From Xylophilus sp. GOD-11R (lineage in GTDB: Bacteria > Pseudomonadota > Gammaproteobacteria > Burkholderiales > Burkholderiaceae_C), in contig NZ_CP137854.1 in assembly GCF_033546935.1 (NCBI RefSeq), positions 4,216,001-4,280,000 of the forward strand: a stretch of 64,000 bases of DNA, read 5' to 3'. Shown here in pieces: positions 25,338 to 33,708 of this stretch. The first letter of the stretch is position 1. Every line of letters starts with the position of its first letter. The notes under the pieces are model-generated. The model was given only the letters and a program-made list of their open reading frames with translations, did not search any database and was not told the origin of the DNA. The position numbers and the translations under genes are program-made.

Positions 25338-26213
25338 TCAGGCGACATCGAGCGGAATTTTCAGATAGCGCACGCCGTGGCTTTCGGGCTCGGGCAGGGT
25401 GCCGGCGCGCAGGTTGACCTGCATCGCGGCCAGCATCAGCTTCGGGGCACAGAGCGTCGCGTCGCGGCCTTGGCGCAGGGCCACGAAGTCGGCTTGTCCG
25501 ATGCCGTCGCGCACATGCACGTTGGCCGCGCGCTGCTCGGCCACCGTGCTTTGGAAGCATGGCGCGCGGCCGGCGGGCGGGTAGTCGTGGCAGGTGTAGA
25601 GGCGGGTGTCGGCCGGCAGACTCAGGAGGCGGCGCACCGAGCGGTAGAGCGTGCCGGCATCGCCGCCGGGGAAGTCGCAGCGGGCGGTGCCGGCGTCGGG
25701 CATGAAGAGCGTGTCGCCGACGAAGGCCGCGAAGTTTTCGGCCCGCGCATCGGCGACCAGGTAGCTGACGCAGGCCGGGGTGTGGCCCGGCGTGGCGAGC
25801 ACGCGCACCACCAGCTCGCCGATGCGGAACTGGTCGCCGTCATCGAAGAATCGGTCGAAGCGTTCGCTCGCGACCGCCGCGCGTGCATCTTCGGCAGGCC
25901 ACATCGGGGCGAAGGCCCGACGCACCTCCGGCAGGCGCGCACCGATGCCGATGCGGGCGGCGAAGTGGTCGCGGAAGAAGGGCGCGGCCGAGAGGTGGTC
26001 GGCATGCACATGGGTTTCGAGCACCCATTCCAGTTCGGCATTCAGCGCCTGCATGCGCGCGGCGATTCGTTCGGCCTGGGCATAGGCCAGGCGGCCGGTG
26101 TGCAGGTCGAAATCGGCGACCGGATCGATCACCGCGCAGGCCCGGCTCGCCGGATCGAACACCAGGTAGGAGACCGTGCCGGTCACCTCGTCGAAAAATC
26201 CTTCTACCTGCAT
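25338..26213 (-). CDS. pdo: Persulfide dioxygenase / Blh-type metallo-beta-lactamase-fold protein
   Basis: A 291-residue metallo-beta-lactamase-fold enzyme. The THVHADHLSAAPFF motif (HxHxDH) near residue 70, the ATPGHTPACVSYLV strand, GDTLFMPDAGTARCDFPGGD and the CHDY motif match persulfide dioxygenases (ETHE1/Blh group). These use a mononuclear Fe(II) to oxidise glutathione persulfide to sulfite. It is read with sqr (19 nt or an overlap apart, depending on the sqr start), giving the known heterotroph route sulfide to persulfide to sulfite. The ATG at 26213 is preferred; an upstream GTG exists at 26234. Confidence 0.87.
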   Translation of the reverse strand: MQVEGFFDEVTGTVSYLVFDPASRACAVIDPVADFDLHTGRLAYAQAERIAARMQALNAELEWVLETHVHADHLSAAPFFRDHFAARIGIGARLPEVRRAFAPMWPAEDARAAVASERFDRFFDDGDQFRIGELVVRVLATPGHTPACVSYLVADARAENFAAFVGDTLFMPDAGTARCDFPGGDAGTLYRSVRRLLSLPADTRLYTCHDYPPAGRAPCFQSTVAEQRAANVHVRDGIGQADFVALRQGRDATLCAPKLMLAAMQVNLRAGTLPEPESHGVRYLKIPLDVA

Positions 26214-26490
26214 GTCGCCGCGTTCCGCTTCCACTTGATCGAGCGGCAGACTCTATCGGCGCGGCAGGAGAAAGTGCTGCCTGATTCGAGGCGGCTTTCC
26301 CGCTGCCGTAGGTGCGCATTCCGCCAATCGCGGGCAGCAGGAAAATTCTTGCGTCGACGGCCGCGGCGCGCAGGATTCGACGCGATGGATCGGCTTTTCA
26401 CCTTGAAGCATGGCCCGATGGCGCCATGTGCCACGATCGACCGGGCGGCGCACGCCGACCCCGCCTCACCCCACTTTGCGATTTGCCCGA

Positions 26491-26709
26491 ATGAACACCA
26501 TCGACGAGATGCTGAGCCTGGACCTGCTTACCCCCGAACAACATCGCGAGGTCGGCGAATGGATTCAGCGCGCCGATACGCCGGAAGACATCCTGCGCAT
26601 GCCCGCCGCGCTGTGGCAGGCGGTGGAGCGGGCCAGCGCGATCATGGGTGTGGACCGTGACCTGCTGCGCCCGCCTTCGCTCGACGCCGGCGACGCGTCA
26701 CTGAGCTAG
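26491..26709 (+). CDS. Small conserved hypothetical protein
   Basis: A 72-residue soluble, mostly helical protein beginning MNTIDEMLSLDLLTPEQHRE and continuing IQRADTPEDILRMPAALWQA. I recall close look-alikes in Comamonadaceae annotated as hypothetical proteins; the function is unknown. The start is chosen at the MNTIDE methionine, although no clear ribosome-binding site precedes it. The 277 bp upstream carry no gene I can support. The last 4 nt overlap the end of the converging gene. Confidence 0.6.
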   Translation: MNTIDEMLSLDLLTPEQHREVGEWIQRADTPEDILRMPAALWQAVERASAIMGVDRDLLRPPSLDAGDASLS

Positions 26710-26969
26710 TCGTCGTTCGCGTCGGGCGATGCGGCCCGCCGCACGGCCAGGTGCAGCTCCGCCATGGTGCGGTCGCCCTCCATCGCCGCGTTCCAGAGCT
26801 GGCGCTCTTCCTCGGCGCCGGCGTTGCCCAGGCCGGCCATCACCGAGAAGCGATGCAACACACGGCGCAGGGGCAGCACAAGCCCCTCTTCCGCCGCCCG
26901 GGCGACGGACGCGGCACGCTCGGCGCCTTCATGGCGAAAGGAAAGATCGGGATGGACAAAGGCAGTCAT
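26706..26969 (-). CDS. Hypothetical protein
   Basis: An 87-residue soluble protein with no family I recognise. The N-terminus MTAFVHPDLSFRHEGAERAA is followed by two likely helices (ARAAEEGLVLPLRRVLHRFS and AGAEEERQLWNAAMEGDRTM). It follows the DUF4148 gene on the same strand after 39 bp, and its codon use matches its neighbours. A weak purine-rich stretch (AAGCGAG) precedes the ATG. It could be a real, poorly conserved gene. Confidence 0.5.
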   Translation of the reverse strand: MTAFVHPDLSFRHEGAERAASVARAAEEGLVLPLRRVLHRFSVMAGLGNAGAEEERQLWNAAMEGDRTMAELHLAVRRAASPDANDD

Positions 26970-27008
26970 GGCGTACTCGCTTGAGAAATGGAGAAGGGCA
27001 GCCGCGCC

Positions 27009-27461
27009 TTACAAGGTGCGGGCGGCGCGGCGCGGCAGCATGCGGCTGTCGTAGGCGTTGCCCATCTGGGCGGCGATGGTGCCGTCGCGCAGGGCACGCA
27101 CGGTGGCGGCCTTGACCTCGGCACGGCTGGTGTCGCTGGTGGCGACCGGCACGTCGAAGCCGTAGCTGTTGCCCATGGCGGCTTCGATCTCGCCGTCGGC
27201 GACGGCCTGGGTGGCTGCTGCCTTCACTTCGGAGCGGCTGGCCTGGCCGGAACCGCTCAGGAAGCGGCCCCGGTCGTCGTAGCCGTAGGAGCCGGCGACC
27301 GAGCCCAGCGAGCCTTCGCCCTGGGCCACGATGACCTGCGAACGCACCTCGGCGCGGCTGAGTTCCTGGGCCGACACCGACGTGGCGGCGACGGAGCCCA
27401 GCAGGGCCACGGCGACGGCGGCGATGGTGTTGCGAACGGTGGTGGTGCGGATCGTGTTCAT
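27009..27461 (-). CDS. DUF4148-type secreted protein with three tandem motifs
   Basis: A 150-residue exported protein. The signal peptide (AAVAVALLGSVAATSVSAQ) is followed by three copies of an SRAEV-type motif: LSRAEVRSQVIVAQ, ASRSEVKAAATQAVADGEI and TSRAEVKAATVRALRDGTI. The last two are followed by AMGNSYGFD and QMGNAYDSR. DUF4148 proteins normally carry this helix once or twice; their role is unknown. It appears to be periplasmic. The following 39-bp gap and hypothetical gene may share its transcript. Confidence 0.8.
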   Translation of the reverse strand: MNTIRTTTVRNTIAAVAVALLGSVAATSVSAQELSRAEVRSQVIVAQGEGSLGSVAGSYGYDDRGRFLSGSGQASRSEVKAAATQAVADGEIEAAMGNSYGFDVPVATSDTSRAEVKAATVRALRDGTIAAQMGNAYDSRMLPRRAARTL

Positions 27462-27792
27462 GGTGTGTTCCTCTTTCGATGAATAGGTTGATACGGTCGA
27501 TGTCTGATCACTGCCGCCGGTTGGCGGTAATCGCAGGGCTGTTTGCGTTGCGATGCGATGGGATGAACTTTAGGCATCCGTCGGCCACGGATAAACCAGC
27601 TGAATCGAACAAGACCGTCCACTCGTTGGAGACAATCGCCGCCCGCCGGGCCCGGTCGAACGGCGCGTCGTGGGGCACTCCGCACTGCGCCAAAAGAGGC
27701 ATGCGGCGCGACTCGGATGCGGGATGCGCGGGCGCGGCACCGTCCCTAAAGTCGCCGGGCAAGCCTCGCCCTCCACGCTCTTCGATCCGCCC
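27462..27792. other. Intergenic region, 331 bp
   Basis: Lies between the divergent DUF4148 gene and the channel gene. It must hold both promoters, but I see no convincing -35/-10 pair or operator. The reading frame of the channel gene stays open back to 27670, so some of the right half could be coding if an upstream start is used. Confidence 0.4.
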
Positions 27793-29091
27793 GTGCCTCC
27801 ATCCTTCGCCGCCCTGCGCCTGGCCCTGACGGTCTCCGTGGCCGCCGCTCCCCTGGCCCTGCGGGCGCAGGCCGCCACCGAACCATCGGCGCCGGCCTTG
27901 CGGCTGGGCGGTGAATTCCGCGAGGTCTACGAGTCCTCCCGTCATCCGGTCTTCGGCCTCGACGACCCGGCCCGTGACGACCGCTTTCTGCACCGTCTCC
28001 AGCTGCACGGCGACCTGCGCCTGGGCGACTCCGCCCGCGCCTTCGTCGAGCTGGTCAGCGGCCGGACATCGGGCTGGGGCGGTGCGCCGATCGGCATCCA
28101 GAACGACCGTGCCGACCTGCTCCAGGCTTTCGCCGAAAACACCTGGCGCTTCGACGAGGCGTCGCTCACCGTGCGTGCCGGCCGACAGGAATTGAGCCTC
28201 GGTTCGTCGCGCCTGGTGTCGGTACGCGAAGGCCCGAACGTGCGTCGCTCGTTCGACGGCGCACGCGGCACCTGGACCATCGCCGGAAAGATGCGCGCGG
28301 ACTTCTTCGCCCTGCGCCCGGTGGTGCCGCGCGTGGGCAGTTTCAACGACCGCAGCAGCGACGCCGAGAAGTTTTGGGGCGCCTACCTGAGCGACATGCC
28401 CACCGGCCTGCCCGGCCTCTCGGCGGACCTCTACTACCTGGGCCTGGACCGGGCCGACGCCCGCTTCGCCCAGGGCCGTGCCGAGGAGACGCGCCACACC
28501 GTCGGCGCCCGCCTGTTCGGCAAGACCGGCGCTGCCGACTGGAACTTCGAAGGCGCCTGGCAGTTCGGCACTTTCGGCGCGTCCGACATTCGCGCCTGGA
28601 CGGTGTCCTCCGACGCCGGCTACACCGCGGCCGAGCTGCCGCTGCAGCCGCGTTTCGGGCTCAAGGCCGACGCGATCAGCGGCGATCGCGACCTCACCGA
28701 CGGCCGCCTGAACACCTTCAACGCGCTCTATCCCAAGCTGCCGTATTTCTCCGAGGCCAACGTCGCGGCGCCCGCCAACCTGCTGGACCTGCAGCCCCAT
28801 CTCACGATCGCGCCGCGCAAGGACCTGCGCCTGACCGCCGGCTGGAACGGCCTGTGGAAACAATCACGGGCCGATGGCTTCTATGCGCCCCCGCTGGTGT
28901 CGGTGAGCGGCACCGCGGGCCAGGGCTCGCGCTGGATCGGGCAGCAGTGGCTACTGTCGGCCGAATGGAGCGCCAGCGCGCGGATGTCTTTCGGCGCCAA
29001 CTATGTGTATTTCGAGCCGGGCTCGGCGGTACGCGCGGCCGGCGGAAGGACCGGCAACTTTCTCAACCTCACCGCGCGCGTGAAATTCTGA
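27793..29091 (+). CDS. Outer-membrane channel, alginate-export-like family
   Basis: A 432-residue beta-barrel protein. From the GTG at 27793 it has a signal peptide (FAALRLALTVSVAAAPLALRA). The mature protein then has alternating strands with RAGRQELSLGSSRLVSVREG and RRSFDGARGTW, the segment that identifies the alginate_exp (AlgE-like) channel family, ending in the aromatic strand FLNLTARVKF. In non-alginate producers such proteins are general or substrate-specific outer-membrane channels. The start is uncertain: upstream in-frame codons reach 27670 but would bury the signal peptide behind 41 residues. Confidence 0.75.
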   Translation: MPPSFAALRLALTVSVAAAPLALRAQAATEPSAPALRLGGEFREVYESSRHPVFGLDDPARDDRFLHRLQLHGDLRLGDSARAFVELVSGRTSGWGGAPIGIQNDRADLLQAFAENTWRFDEASLTVRAGRQELSLGSSRLVSVREGPNVRRSFDGARGTWTIAGKMRADFFALRPVVPRVGSFNDRSSDAEKFWGAYLSDMPTGLPGLSADLYYLGLDRADARFAQGRAEETRHTVGARLFGKTGAADWNFEGAWQFGTFGASDIRAWTVSSDAGYTAAELPLQPRFGLKADAISGDRDLTDGRLNTFNALYPKLPYFSEANVAAPANLLDLQPHLTIAPRKDLRLTAGWNGLWKQSRADGFYAPPLVSVSGTAGQGSRWIGQQWLLSAEWSASARMSFGANYVYFEPGSAVRAAGGRTGNFLNLTARVKF

Positions 29092-29162
29092 GTTCGGCAA
29101 CACTGCCGGCCAGCCGTTCTTCCTTTGCTTCCAAGCTCCTCATCCGCACAAAGGCCGCCTCG

Positions 29163-29618
29163 ATGTCTCGCTTCACCACCGTTCTTCTCGGCTCCGCACT
29201 GCTGCTCGCGCCGGCCCTCGGCTGGACGCAGTCGCACACCGCGCAGGAAGAGGCCAACCGGCAGGCCGTGCTGGCCTTCTACGAGAAGGGGCTCAACCAG
29301 AAGGACGCCGATGCCGCGCTGGCCTACGTCGGCAACCGCTACGTGCAGCACAACCCCAACGCCGCGGACGGCCCGGAAGGCTTTCGCCAGTTCATCGCTT
29401 TCCTGCGCGAGAAGTTTCCGCAGTCGCACAGCGAGATCAAGAAAAGCTTCGTCGACGGCGACACGGTGATCCTGCACGTACACGCGGTACGCGAGCCGGG
29501 CACCCGGGGCAACGCCATCGTCGACATCTTCCGGCTGGAGAACGGCAGGATCGTCGAGCACTGGGACGCGGTGCAGCCGATTCCGGAGAAGTCGGCCAAC
29601 GGCAACACGATGTTCTGA
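29163..29618 (+). CDS. Exported SnoaL/NTF2-like protein
   Basis: A 151-residue protein. The signal peptide (FTTVLLGSALLLAPALGWTQ) precedes an NTF2-like alpha+beta fold: VLAFYEKGLNQKDADAALAY, YVQHNPNAADGPEGFRQFIA and a closing IVDIFRLENGRIVEHWDAVQ. The HNP and HWD residues line the cavity in SnoaL-like family members. The function is undetermined; homologues are annotated as nuclear transport factor 2 family proteins. It follows the channel gene by 71 bp on the same strand. Confidence 0.82.
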   Translation: MSRFTTVLLGSALLLAPALGWTQSHTAQEEANRQAVLAFYEKGLNQKDADAALAYVGNRYVQHNPNAADGPEGFRQFIAFLREKFPQSHSEIKKSFVDGDTVILHVHAVREPGTRGNAIVDIFRLENGRIVEHWDAVQPIPEKSANGNTMF

Positions 29619-29674
29619 AGGCGCGCGGCTGGCGAGCCCTTCTACCGGGCCCACGGCGGGCTCCAGCACCAGCG

Positions 29675-30649
29675 TCACTCGACGGTGATCTGCGCCTCGC
29701 GAATCAGCTTCTGCCAGACCACGGACTGGTCCTGCACGAACTCCGCGAACGGTTTCGGCGCGAGGAAGGTGGGCTCGTCGCCCTGCGCGCGCATCTTGCG
29801 CTGCAGGCTTTCGTCCTCCAGGGCTCGGGCCAGCGTTTCGGTCAGCAACTTGACCACGGGCGCGGGCGTGCGCGCCGGTGCGTAGAGGCCGACCCAGGTC
29901 GTGACCACGTAGGGGTCGAGGTTGGCTTCGTTCACCGTGGGCAGGTTGGGGAACACCGGTGAACGCTGGGCACCGGTGGTCGCCAGCACCCGCAGGCGGC
30001 CGGTCTTGACCAGCGGAATCGCGTCCGGAAAATTGATGATCGCCATGTCGACCTCGCCGGCGACCAGTGCCTTGGCAGCGCGCGCGCCGCCTTCGGAGGG
30101 CACGTGCACCATGGCGTTCAAGCCGAAGGTGCGCTTGAACTGCTCGCCGGCCAGATGCGACATGGTGCCGGCGCCGGAGCTGCCCAGCCTCGCGTTGGCG
30201 CCCTTGGCCTTGAGCTCGGCGATCAGGTCGCGCAGGTTCGTCGCCCGGGTATTGGCGCCCAGGGCGAGCAGATGAGGGCTGTCGCTCACCATGCCGATCG
30301 GCACGAAGGACTTGACCGGGTCGTAGGGCAGGCGCCTGTAGAGCACCGGCGCGGATACATGGCTCGCCGTGCCGCCGAACATGAGGGTGTAGCCGTCGGG
30401 CGCGGCGGCCGCCACGTGGGTCGCGGCCAGCGTGGCGCCGGCGCCGGGCCGGTTCTCCACGTTGATGGTCTGGTCGAGCAGGGTGGCCATCTTGTCGGCC
30501 AGGTGCCGGCCGAGCACGTCGACCGCGCCGGTGACCGGGAAAGGAATGACCAGGGTGATCGGCTTGCGGGGATAGGCGCCGGATTCCGCTGATGCCGCCA
30601 GGCTGCAGGCCATCAGCAGGCCCGCCAGGAGATATCGGATGAACTTCAT
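29675..30649 (-). CDS. Bug/TctC-family tripartite tricarboxylate transporter binding protein 1
   Basis: A 324-residue periplasmic binding protein. The signal peptide is MKFIRYLLAGLLMACSLAAS. The mature part begins YPRKPITLVIPFPVTGAVDV, followed by NRPGAGATLAATHVA and APDGYTLMFGG, the Bug signature loops that close on carboxylate or amide ligands through water-mediated contacts. The GGAGG ribosome-binding site before the ATG at 30649 is strong. No TctA/TctB membrane genes are nearby, as is common for Bug genes. It diverges from the AraC-type gene. Confidence 0.92.
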   Translation of the reverse strand: MKFIRYLLAGLLMACSLAASAESGAYPRKPITLVIPFPVTGAVDVLGRHLADKMATLLDQTINVENRPGAGATLAATHVAAAAPDGYTLMFGGTASHVSAPVLYRRLPYDPVKSFVPIGMVSDSPHLLALGANTRATNLRDLIAELKAKGANARLGSSGAGTMSHLAGEQFKRTFGLNAMVHVPSEGGARAAKALVAGEVDMAIINFPDAIPLVKTGRLRVLATTGAQRSPVFPNLPTVNEANLDPYVVTTWVGLYAPARTPAPVVKLLTETLARALEDESLQRKMRAQGDEPTFLAPKPFAEFVQDQSVVWQKLIREAQITVE

Positions 30650-30870
30650 TTCCCCTCCTCGGGCTTGTCCCTTGAATTCGTCGTACCGACCGGTGAATCG
30701 CGACCTGAACCGGCACAGTGCATTGTGCTGGACCGACTTGACCGCCACCTGACCTTGGCCGGCGTCGCATCATGCGGTGTCCCACCCGATCGCCTACGAC
30801 CTGCACGCAAGCCCTATTCACCACCATGGCCCGAAAATCGCTTGCCTTCCCCAGCAGCCGCAGGACCGCC

Positions 30871-31644
30871 ATGGACCCACTCGTTCCTCTTTCGTCGAAG
30901 CTGGCAGTCACTGCCGAGCAGGGCTTCGCCCTGCGCCAAAGCCGGCAGCCGCACTACAGCTTCGACTGGCATATGCACGACTGCGCCATGCTGCTCTGGC
31001 CTCAACTCGGTGCGCTCGACAGCCGCTGGGTGGTAGAGCCGGGAACGCCGAAGCAGGCCCTGCAGCTGGTGCGCCACACCGCCCTGCTGCTGCCGCCGTC
31101 GGCGGCGCACAGCACCCGCTCGCGCGCGCTGCGGCAGCGCCATGGCGAGCTCTATCTGCGCCCCGAACTGCTCGGGCGCACCACGCAGTTCGGCGTGGTG
31201 CAGCTCGACAGCGCGGCCTTCGCCATCCTGGAGGCGCTGGCGGCGCCGACACTCGCGGCCGGCACCGGCGAGTTCCTGGTCAACGCGCTCGTCGCCCAGT
31301 TGGCCGCCCGCCAGCCCGTGGCCTGCGACACCGCCACCGAGCCCGGCCCGGATGCGCGCCTGTCCGAGCGCATGCTCGGCCTCTACGCCGATGCGCTGGA
31401 AGAAGAAACCGGCATGCCGACCGTCGAGGCCGTGGCGCAGACGCTGGGCGTATCGGCGCGCCAGTTGCAACGCGCCTGCGCCATCGAACTGGGCACCAGC
31501 CCGGTAACCATCCGGCGCCGGTTGATGGCGGCCAAGGCGCGCGAACTGCTCGCCCGCGGCACGCCGCTCGGCCTGGTCAGCCAGCAGCTCTGCTTCACCC
31601 ACAGCGGCCACCTCACGCGGCTGCTGCGCGAGGTTTTGGCCTAG
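30871..31644 (+). CDS. AraC-family transcriptional regulator
   Basis: A 257-residue regulator. The N-terminal half resembles a cupin sensor (HYSFDWHMHDCAMLLWPQLG, near residues 28-47). The C-terminal AraC domain has both helix-turn-helix units: VEAVAQTLGVSARQLQRACA and PLGLVSQQLCFTHSGHLTRL. The second unit ends soon after its recognition helix (LLREVLA), slightly short. The ATG at 30871 follows an AGGA ribosome-binding site. It lies between two Bug genes and 55 nt upstream of the first of three copies of a 36-bp direct-repeat element, so it is the natural candidate to bind them. Confidence 0.88.
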   Translation: MDPLVPLSSKLAVTAEQGFALRQSRQPHYSFDWHMHDCAMLLWPQLGALDSRWVVEPGTPKQALQLVRHTALLLPPSAAHSTRSRALRQRHGELYLRPELLGRTTQFGVVQLDSAAFAILEALAAPTLAAGTGEFLVNALVAQLAARQPVACDTATEPGPDARLSERMLGLYADALEEETGMPTVEAVAQTLGVSARQLQRACAIELGTSPVTIRRRLMAAKARELLARGTPLGLVSQQLCFTHSGHLTRLLREVLA

Positions 31645-31698
31645 CGACCCTGCCCTGGATTCGCCCGGCCGACGCTCGCCGTGCCGACGACACGGCCC

Positions 31699-31762
31699 GT
31701 CGCAATTCGGTGCGGACCATGTCGGGTTCTGGTTGGCCGCGGCCCGACCCGGCTCCTAGCAT
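31699..31762 (+). promoter_or_regulatory. Copy A of the 36-bp direct-repeat element plus promoter (bug2 operon)
   Basis: Half-site 1 is GTCGCAATTCGGT at 31699-31711 and half-site 2 is GTCGGGTTCTGGTT at 31721-31734, start-to-start 22 nt. A putative -35 (TTGGCC, 31733-31738) overlaps half-site 2, and a putative -10 (TAGCAT, 31757-31762) follows after 18 nt. The element ends 59 nt before the bug2 start. Tandem half-sites two helical turns apart with the proximal one touching the -35 box are typical of AraC-family activation. Confidence 0.65.
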
Positions 31763-31793
31763 GAAGCCATCTCCATGCCTTCGTGAGGCCTCC

Positions 31794-32795
31794 ATGCACT
31801 CCCATCGTCAAGTTCCTTCGCGCCGGCACGTCGTCGGCACGGCCGCCCTCGCCGCGCTCGGCCTGTTCGCGTCGATCGCGCCGCTGCCGGCATCGGCCCA
31901 GGCCTGGCCGACACGCCCCATCACCATCGTGGTTCCGTTTCCGGCCGGCGGCGGCACGGACATGGCCATCCGCGGCATCCAGCCCCAGTTGCAGGCCGAG
32001 CTGGGCCAGCCGGTCGTGGTGGACAACCGGGCCGGCGCCGGCGGCACGATCGGCTCGGCCTACGTCGCCAAGGCCACACCCGACGGCTACACCGCCGTGC
32101 TGGCCACCACCAGCACCCACGCGGTCAGCGTCAGCGTGTACCCCAAGCTGCCCTACGACCCGCTGCGCGACTTCGTCTATGCCGGCTTCATCGGCACCTC
32201 GCCATACGTGCTGGCCACCAACCCGTCGGTGGCCGGCAAGGACGTCGCCTCGCTGATCGCCACGCTCAAGCGGAACCCGCAGCAGTACAGCTTCGCCTCG
32301 GTCGGGGCCGGCACGGTGTCCCACCTGCTGGGCGAGCAGTTCAAGGCCTATGCGGGCGTACCGATCGTGCACGTGCCCTACCGGGGCGCGGCGCCGGCCT
32401 ACACCGACCTCATGGGCGGCCAGGTGCAGCTGATGTTCGACAACCCGGCCGGGCTGGTGCCTTACATCCGCAGCGGCAAGCTGACCGCCGTGGCCACCAC
32501 CGCGCCCAACGCCTTGCTGGCGGGCATACCGACCTTCCAGCAGCAGGGCATCGCCAATTTCACGCAGTCGCTCTGGTACGGCGTCGCGTTTCCCAAGGGC
32601 ACGCCCGCGCCGGTCGTCGCCCGCTTCAATCAGGCGCTCAACAAGGTGCTGGCCGACCGGGCGGTGTCTGCCGACTTCGCCGCCAAGGGCATCAACGCCC
32701 GTCCGGGCACGCCGGCCGAACTGCAGGCGGCCGTGGCGGCCGACATTCCGTACTGGGGCCGCATCGCCCAGGCCGTGGGAGCCAAGATTGACTGA
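31794..32795 (+). CDS. Bug/TctC-family binding protein 2
   Basis: A 333-residue periplasmic binding protein of the same family as the gene at 29675. Bug motifs are present: WPTRPITIVVPFPAGGGTD, NRAGAGGTIGSAYVAKATPD, then HLLGEQFKAYAGVPIVHVPY. The signal peptide contains twin arginines followed by a hydrophobic run (SRRHVVGTAALAALGLFA), so Tat export is possible rather than Sec. The ATG at 31794 follows GAGG. Its end overlaps the PhzF gene by 8 nt, and copy A of the repeated regulatory element lies upstream. Confidence 0.92.
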   Translation: MHSHRQVPSRRHVVGTAALAALGLFASIAPLPASAQAWPTRPITIVVPFPAGGGTDMAIRGIQPQLQAELGQPVVVDNRAGAGGTIGSAYVAKATPDGYTAVLATTSTHAVSVSVYPKLPYDPLRDFVYAGFIGTSPYVLATNPSVAGKDVASLIATLKRNPQQYSFASVGAGTVSHLLGEQFKAYAGVPIVHVPYRGAAPAYTDLMGGQVQLMFDNPAGLVPYIRSGKLTAVATTAPNALLAGIPTFQQQGIANFTQSLWYGVAFPKGTPAPVVARFNQALNKVLADRAVSADFAAKGINARPGTPAELQAAVAADIPYWGRIAQAVGAKID

Positions 32796-33708
32796 GCCCA
32801 CCGCACTGTCCAACCCCCTGTCGGCGCCCTCGCCGGGCGAGCTGCGTAGCGTGGACGTATTCGTCGGCGGCATCGGCGGCGGCAACCCCGTGCCCTTCGT
32901 CGCCGACGCCAGCGCCATGGGCTCGCAGCAGATGCAGGACATCGCCCGGGCCACCGGCCACGAATCGGCCTTCGTGCTCGTGCCGACGACCACGGCCGAC
33001 TGGCGCTTTCGCTTCTTCGTGCCCCAGCACGAAATGGAGATGTGCGGCCACGCCACCGTCGGCACCCTGTGGGCGCTGCGCGCCTGGGGCCTGTGGACCA
33101 GGCCCTCGGCCCGCATCGAAACCCTGAGCGGGCTGGTCGACGCCGAATGGGACGCCGCCGGCGAGCGGGTTTGGATCTCGCAACCGGCCGTCACCACCGG
33201 CGCCCTCGACCTGCCGGCCCGGCGCCGCATCGCCGACGTGGTGGGCTGGCAAGGCGAGCCCCTGCCCGCCATGACCAACGCCTGCACCAGCCGAATCAAG
33301 ACGCTGGTGCCGATGCCCGACGTGGCGGCCCTGAATGCACTGAAGCCCGACTTCGCGGCCATGGAAGCGCTGTGCGCCTCCATCGACTCCACCGGCCTCT
33401 ATCCCTTCGCGCACGCAGCGGACAGCACGCCCGACGCGCCCGTCGTCGCCGCCCGGCAGTTCCCCAAGTCGTCCGGTTACCCCGAGGATGCCGCCACCGG
33501 CATCGCGGCCGCCGCCCTGTGGGGCCATCTGGCCGCCACCGGCGCCGTCGCCCTGGGCACGGCCGAGCGCCCCGTCGTGTGCACGGTGCGTCAGGGCGAT
33601 GCGATGGGCCGGCCGTCGGCCATCGAGGTTCGACCGCGATTCGACGCCAACGGCCGTCCGGCCGGCTGCTGGCTCAGTGGCCAGGTCGCCTGGAGTGCCC
33701 ACGCATGA
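32788..33708 (+). CDS. PhzF-family isomerase/epimerase-like protein
   Basis: A 306-residue protein with two hotdog-like halves. The catalytic Glu lies in ATGHESAFVLV, the conserved MEMCGHATVGTLWAL loop follows, and the second half has YPEDAATGIAAAALWGHLAA. PhzF proteins isomerise or epimerise small acids without cofactor; most are not phenazine enzymes. The TTG start at 32788 is inside the end of bug2 (8-nt overlap) and follows GGGAG, and its stop overlaps the RidA-like gene (ATGA). All three genes therefore form one operon. Confidence 0.85.
   Translation: MTEPTALSNPLSAPSPGELRSVDVFVGGIGGGNPVPFVADASAMGSQQMQDIARATGHESAFVLVPTTTADWRFRFFVPQHEMEMCGHATVGTLWALRAWGLWTRPSARIETLSGLVDAEWDAAGERVWISQPAVTTGALDLPARRRIADVVGWQGEPLPAMTNACTSRIKTLVPMPDVAALNALKPDFAAMEALCASIDSTGLYPFAHAADSTPDAPVVAARQFPKSSGYPEDAATGIAAAALWGHLAATGAVALGTAERPVVCTVRQGDAMGRPSAIEVRPRFDANGRPAGCWLSGQVAWSAHA

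Noticed and set aside
26214..26490. An N-terminal extension of the small hypothetical gene from 26410
   Set aside because: The added residues are Arg/Pro/Thr-rich (RSTGRRTPTPPHPT), typical of non-coding GC-rich DNA, and the recognisable protein begins at MNTIDE.
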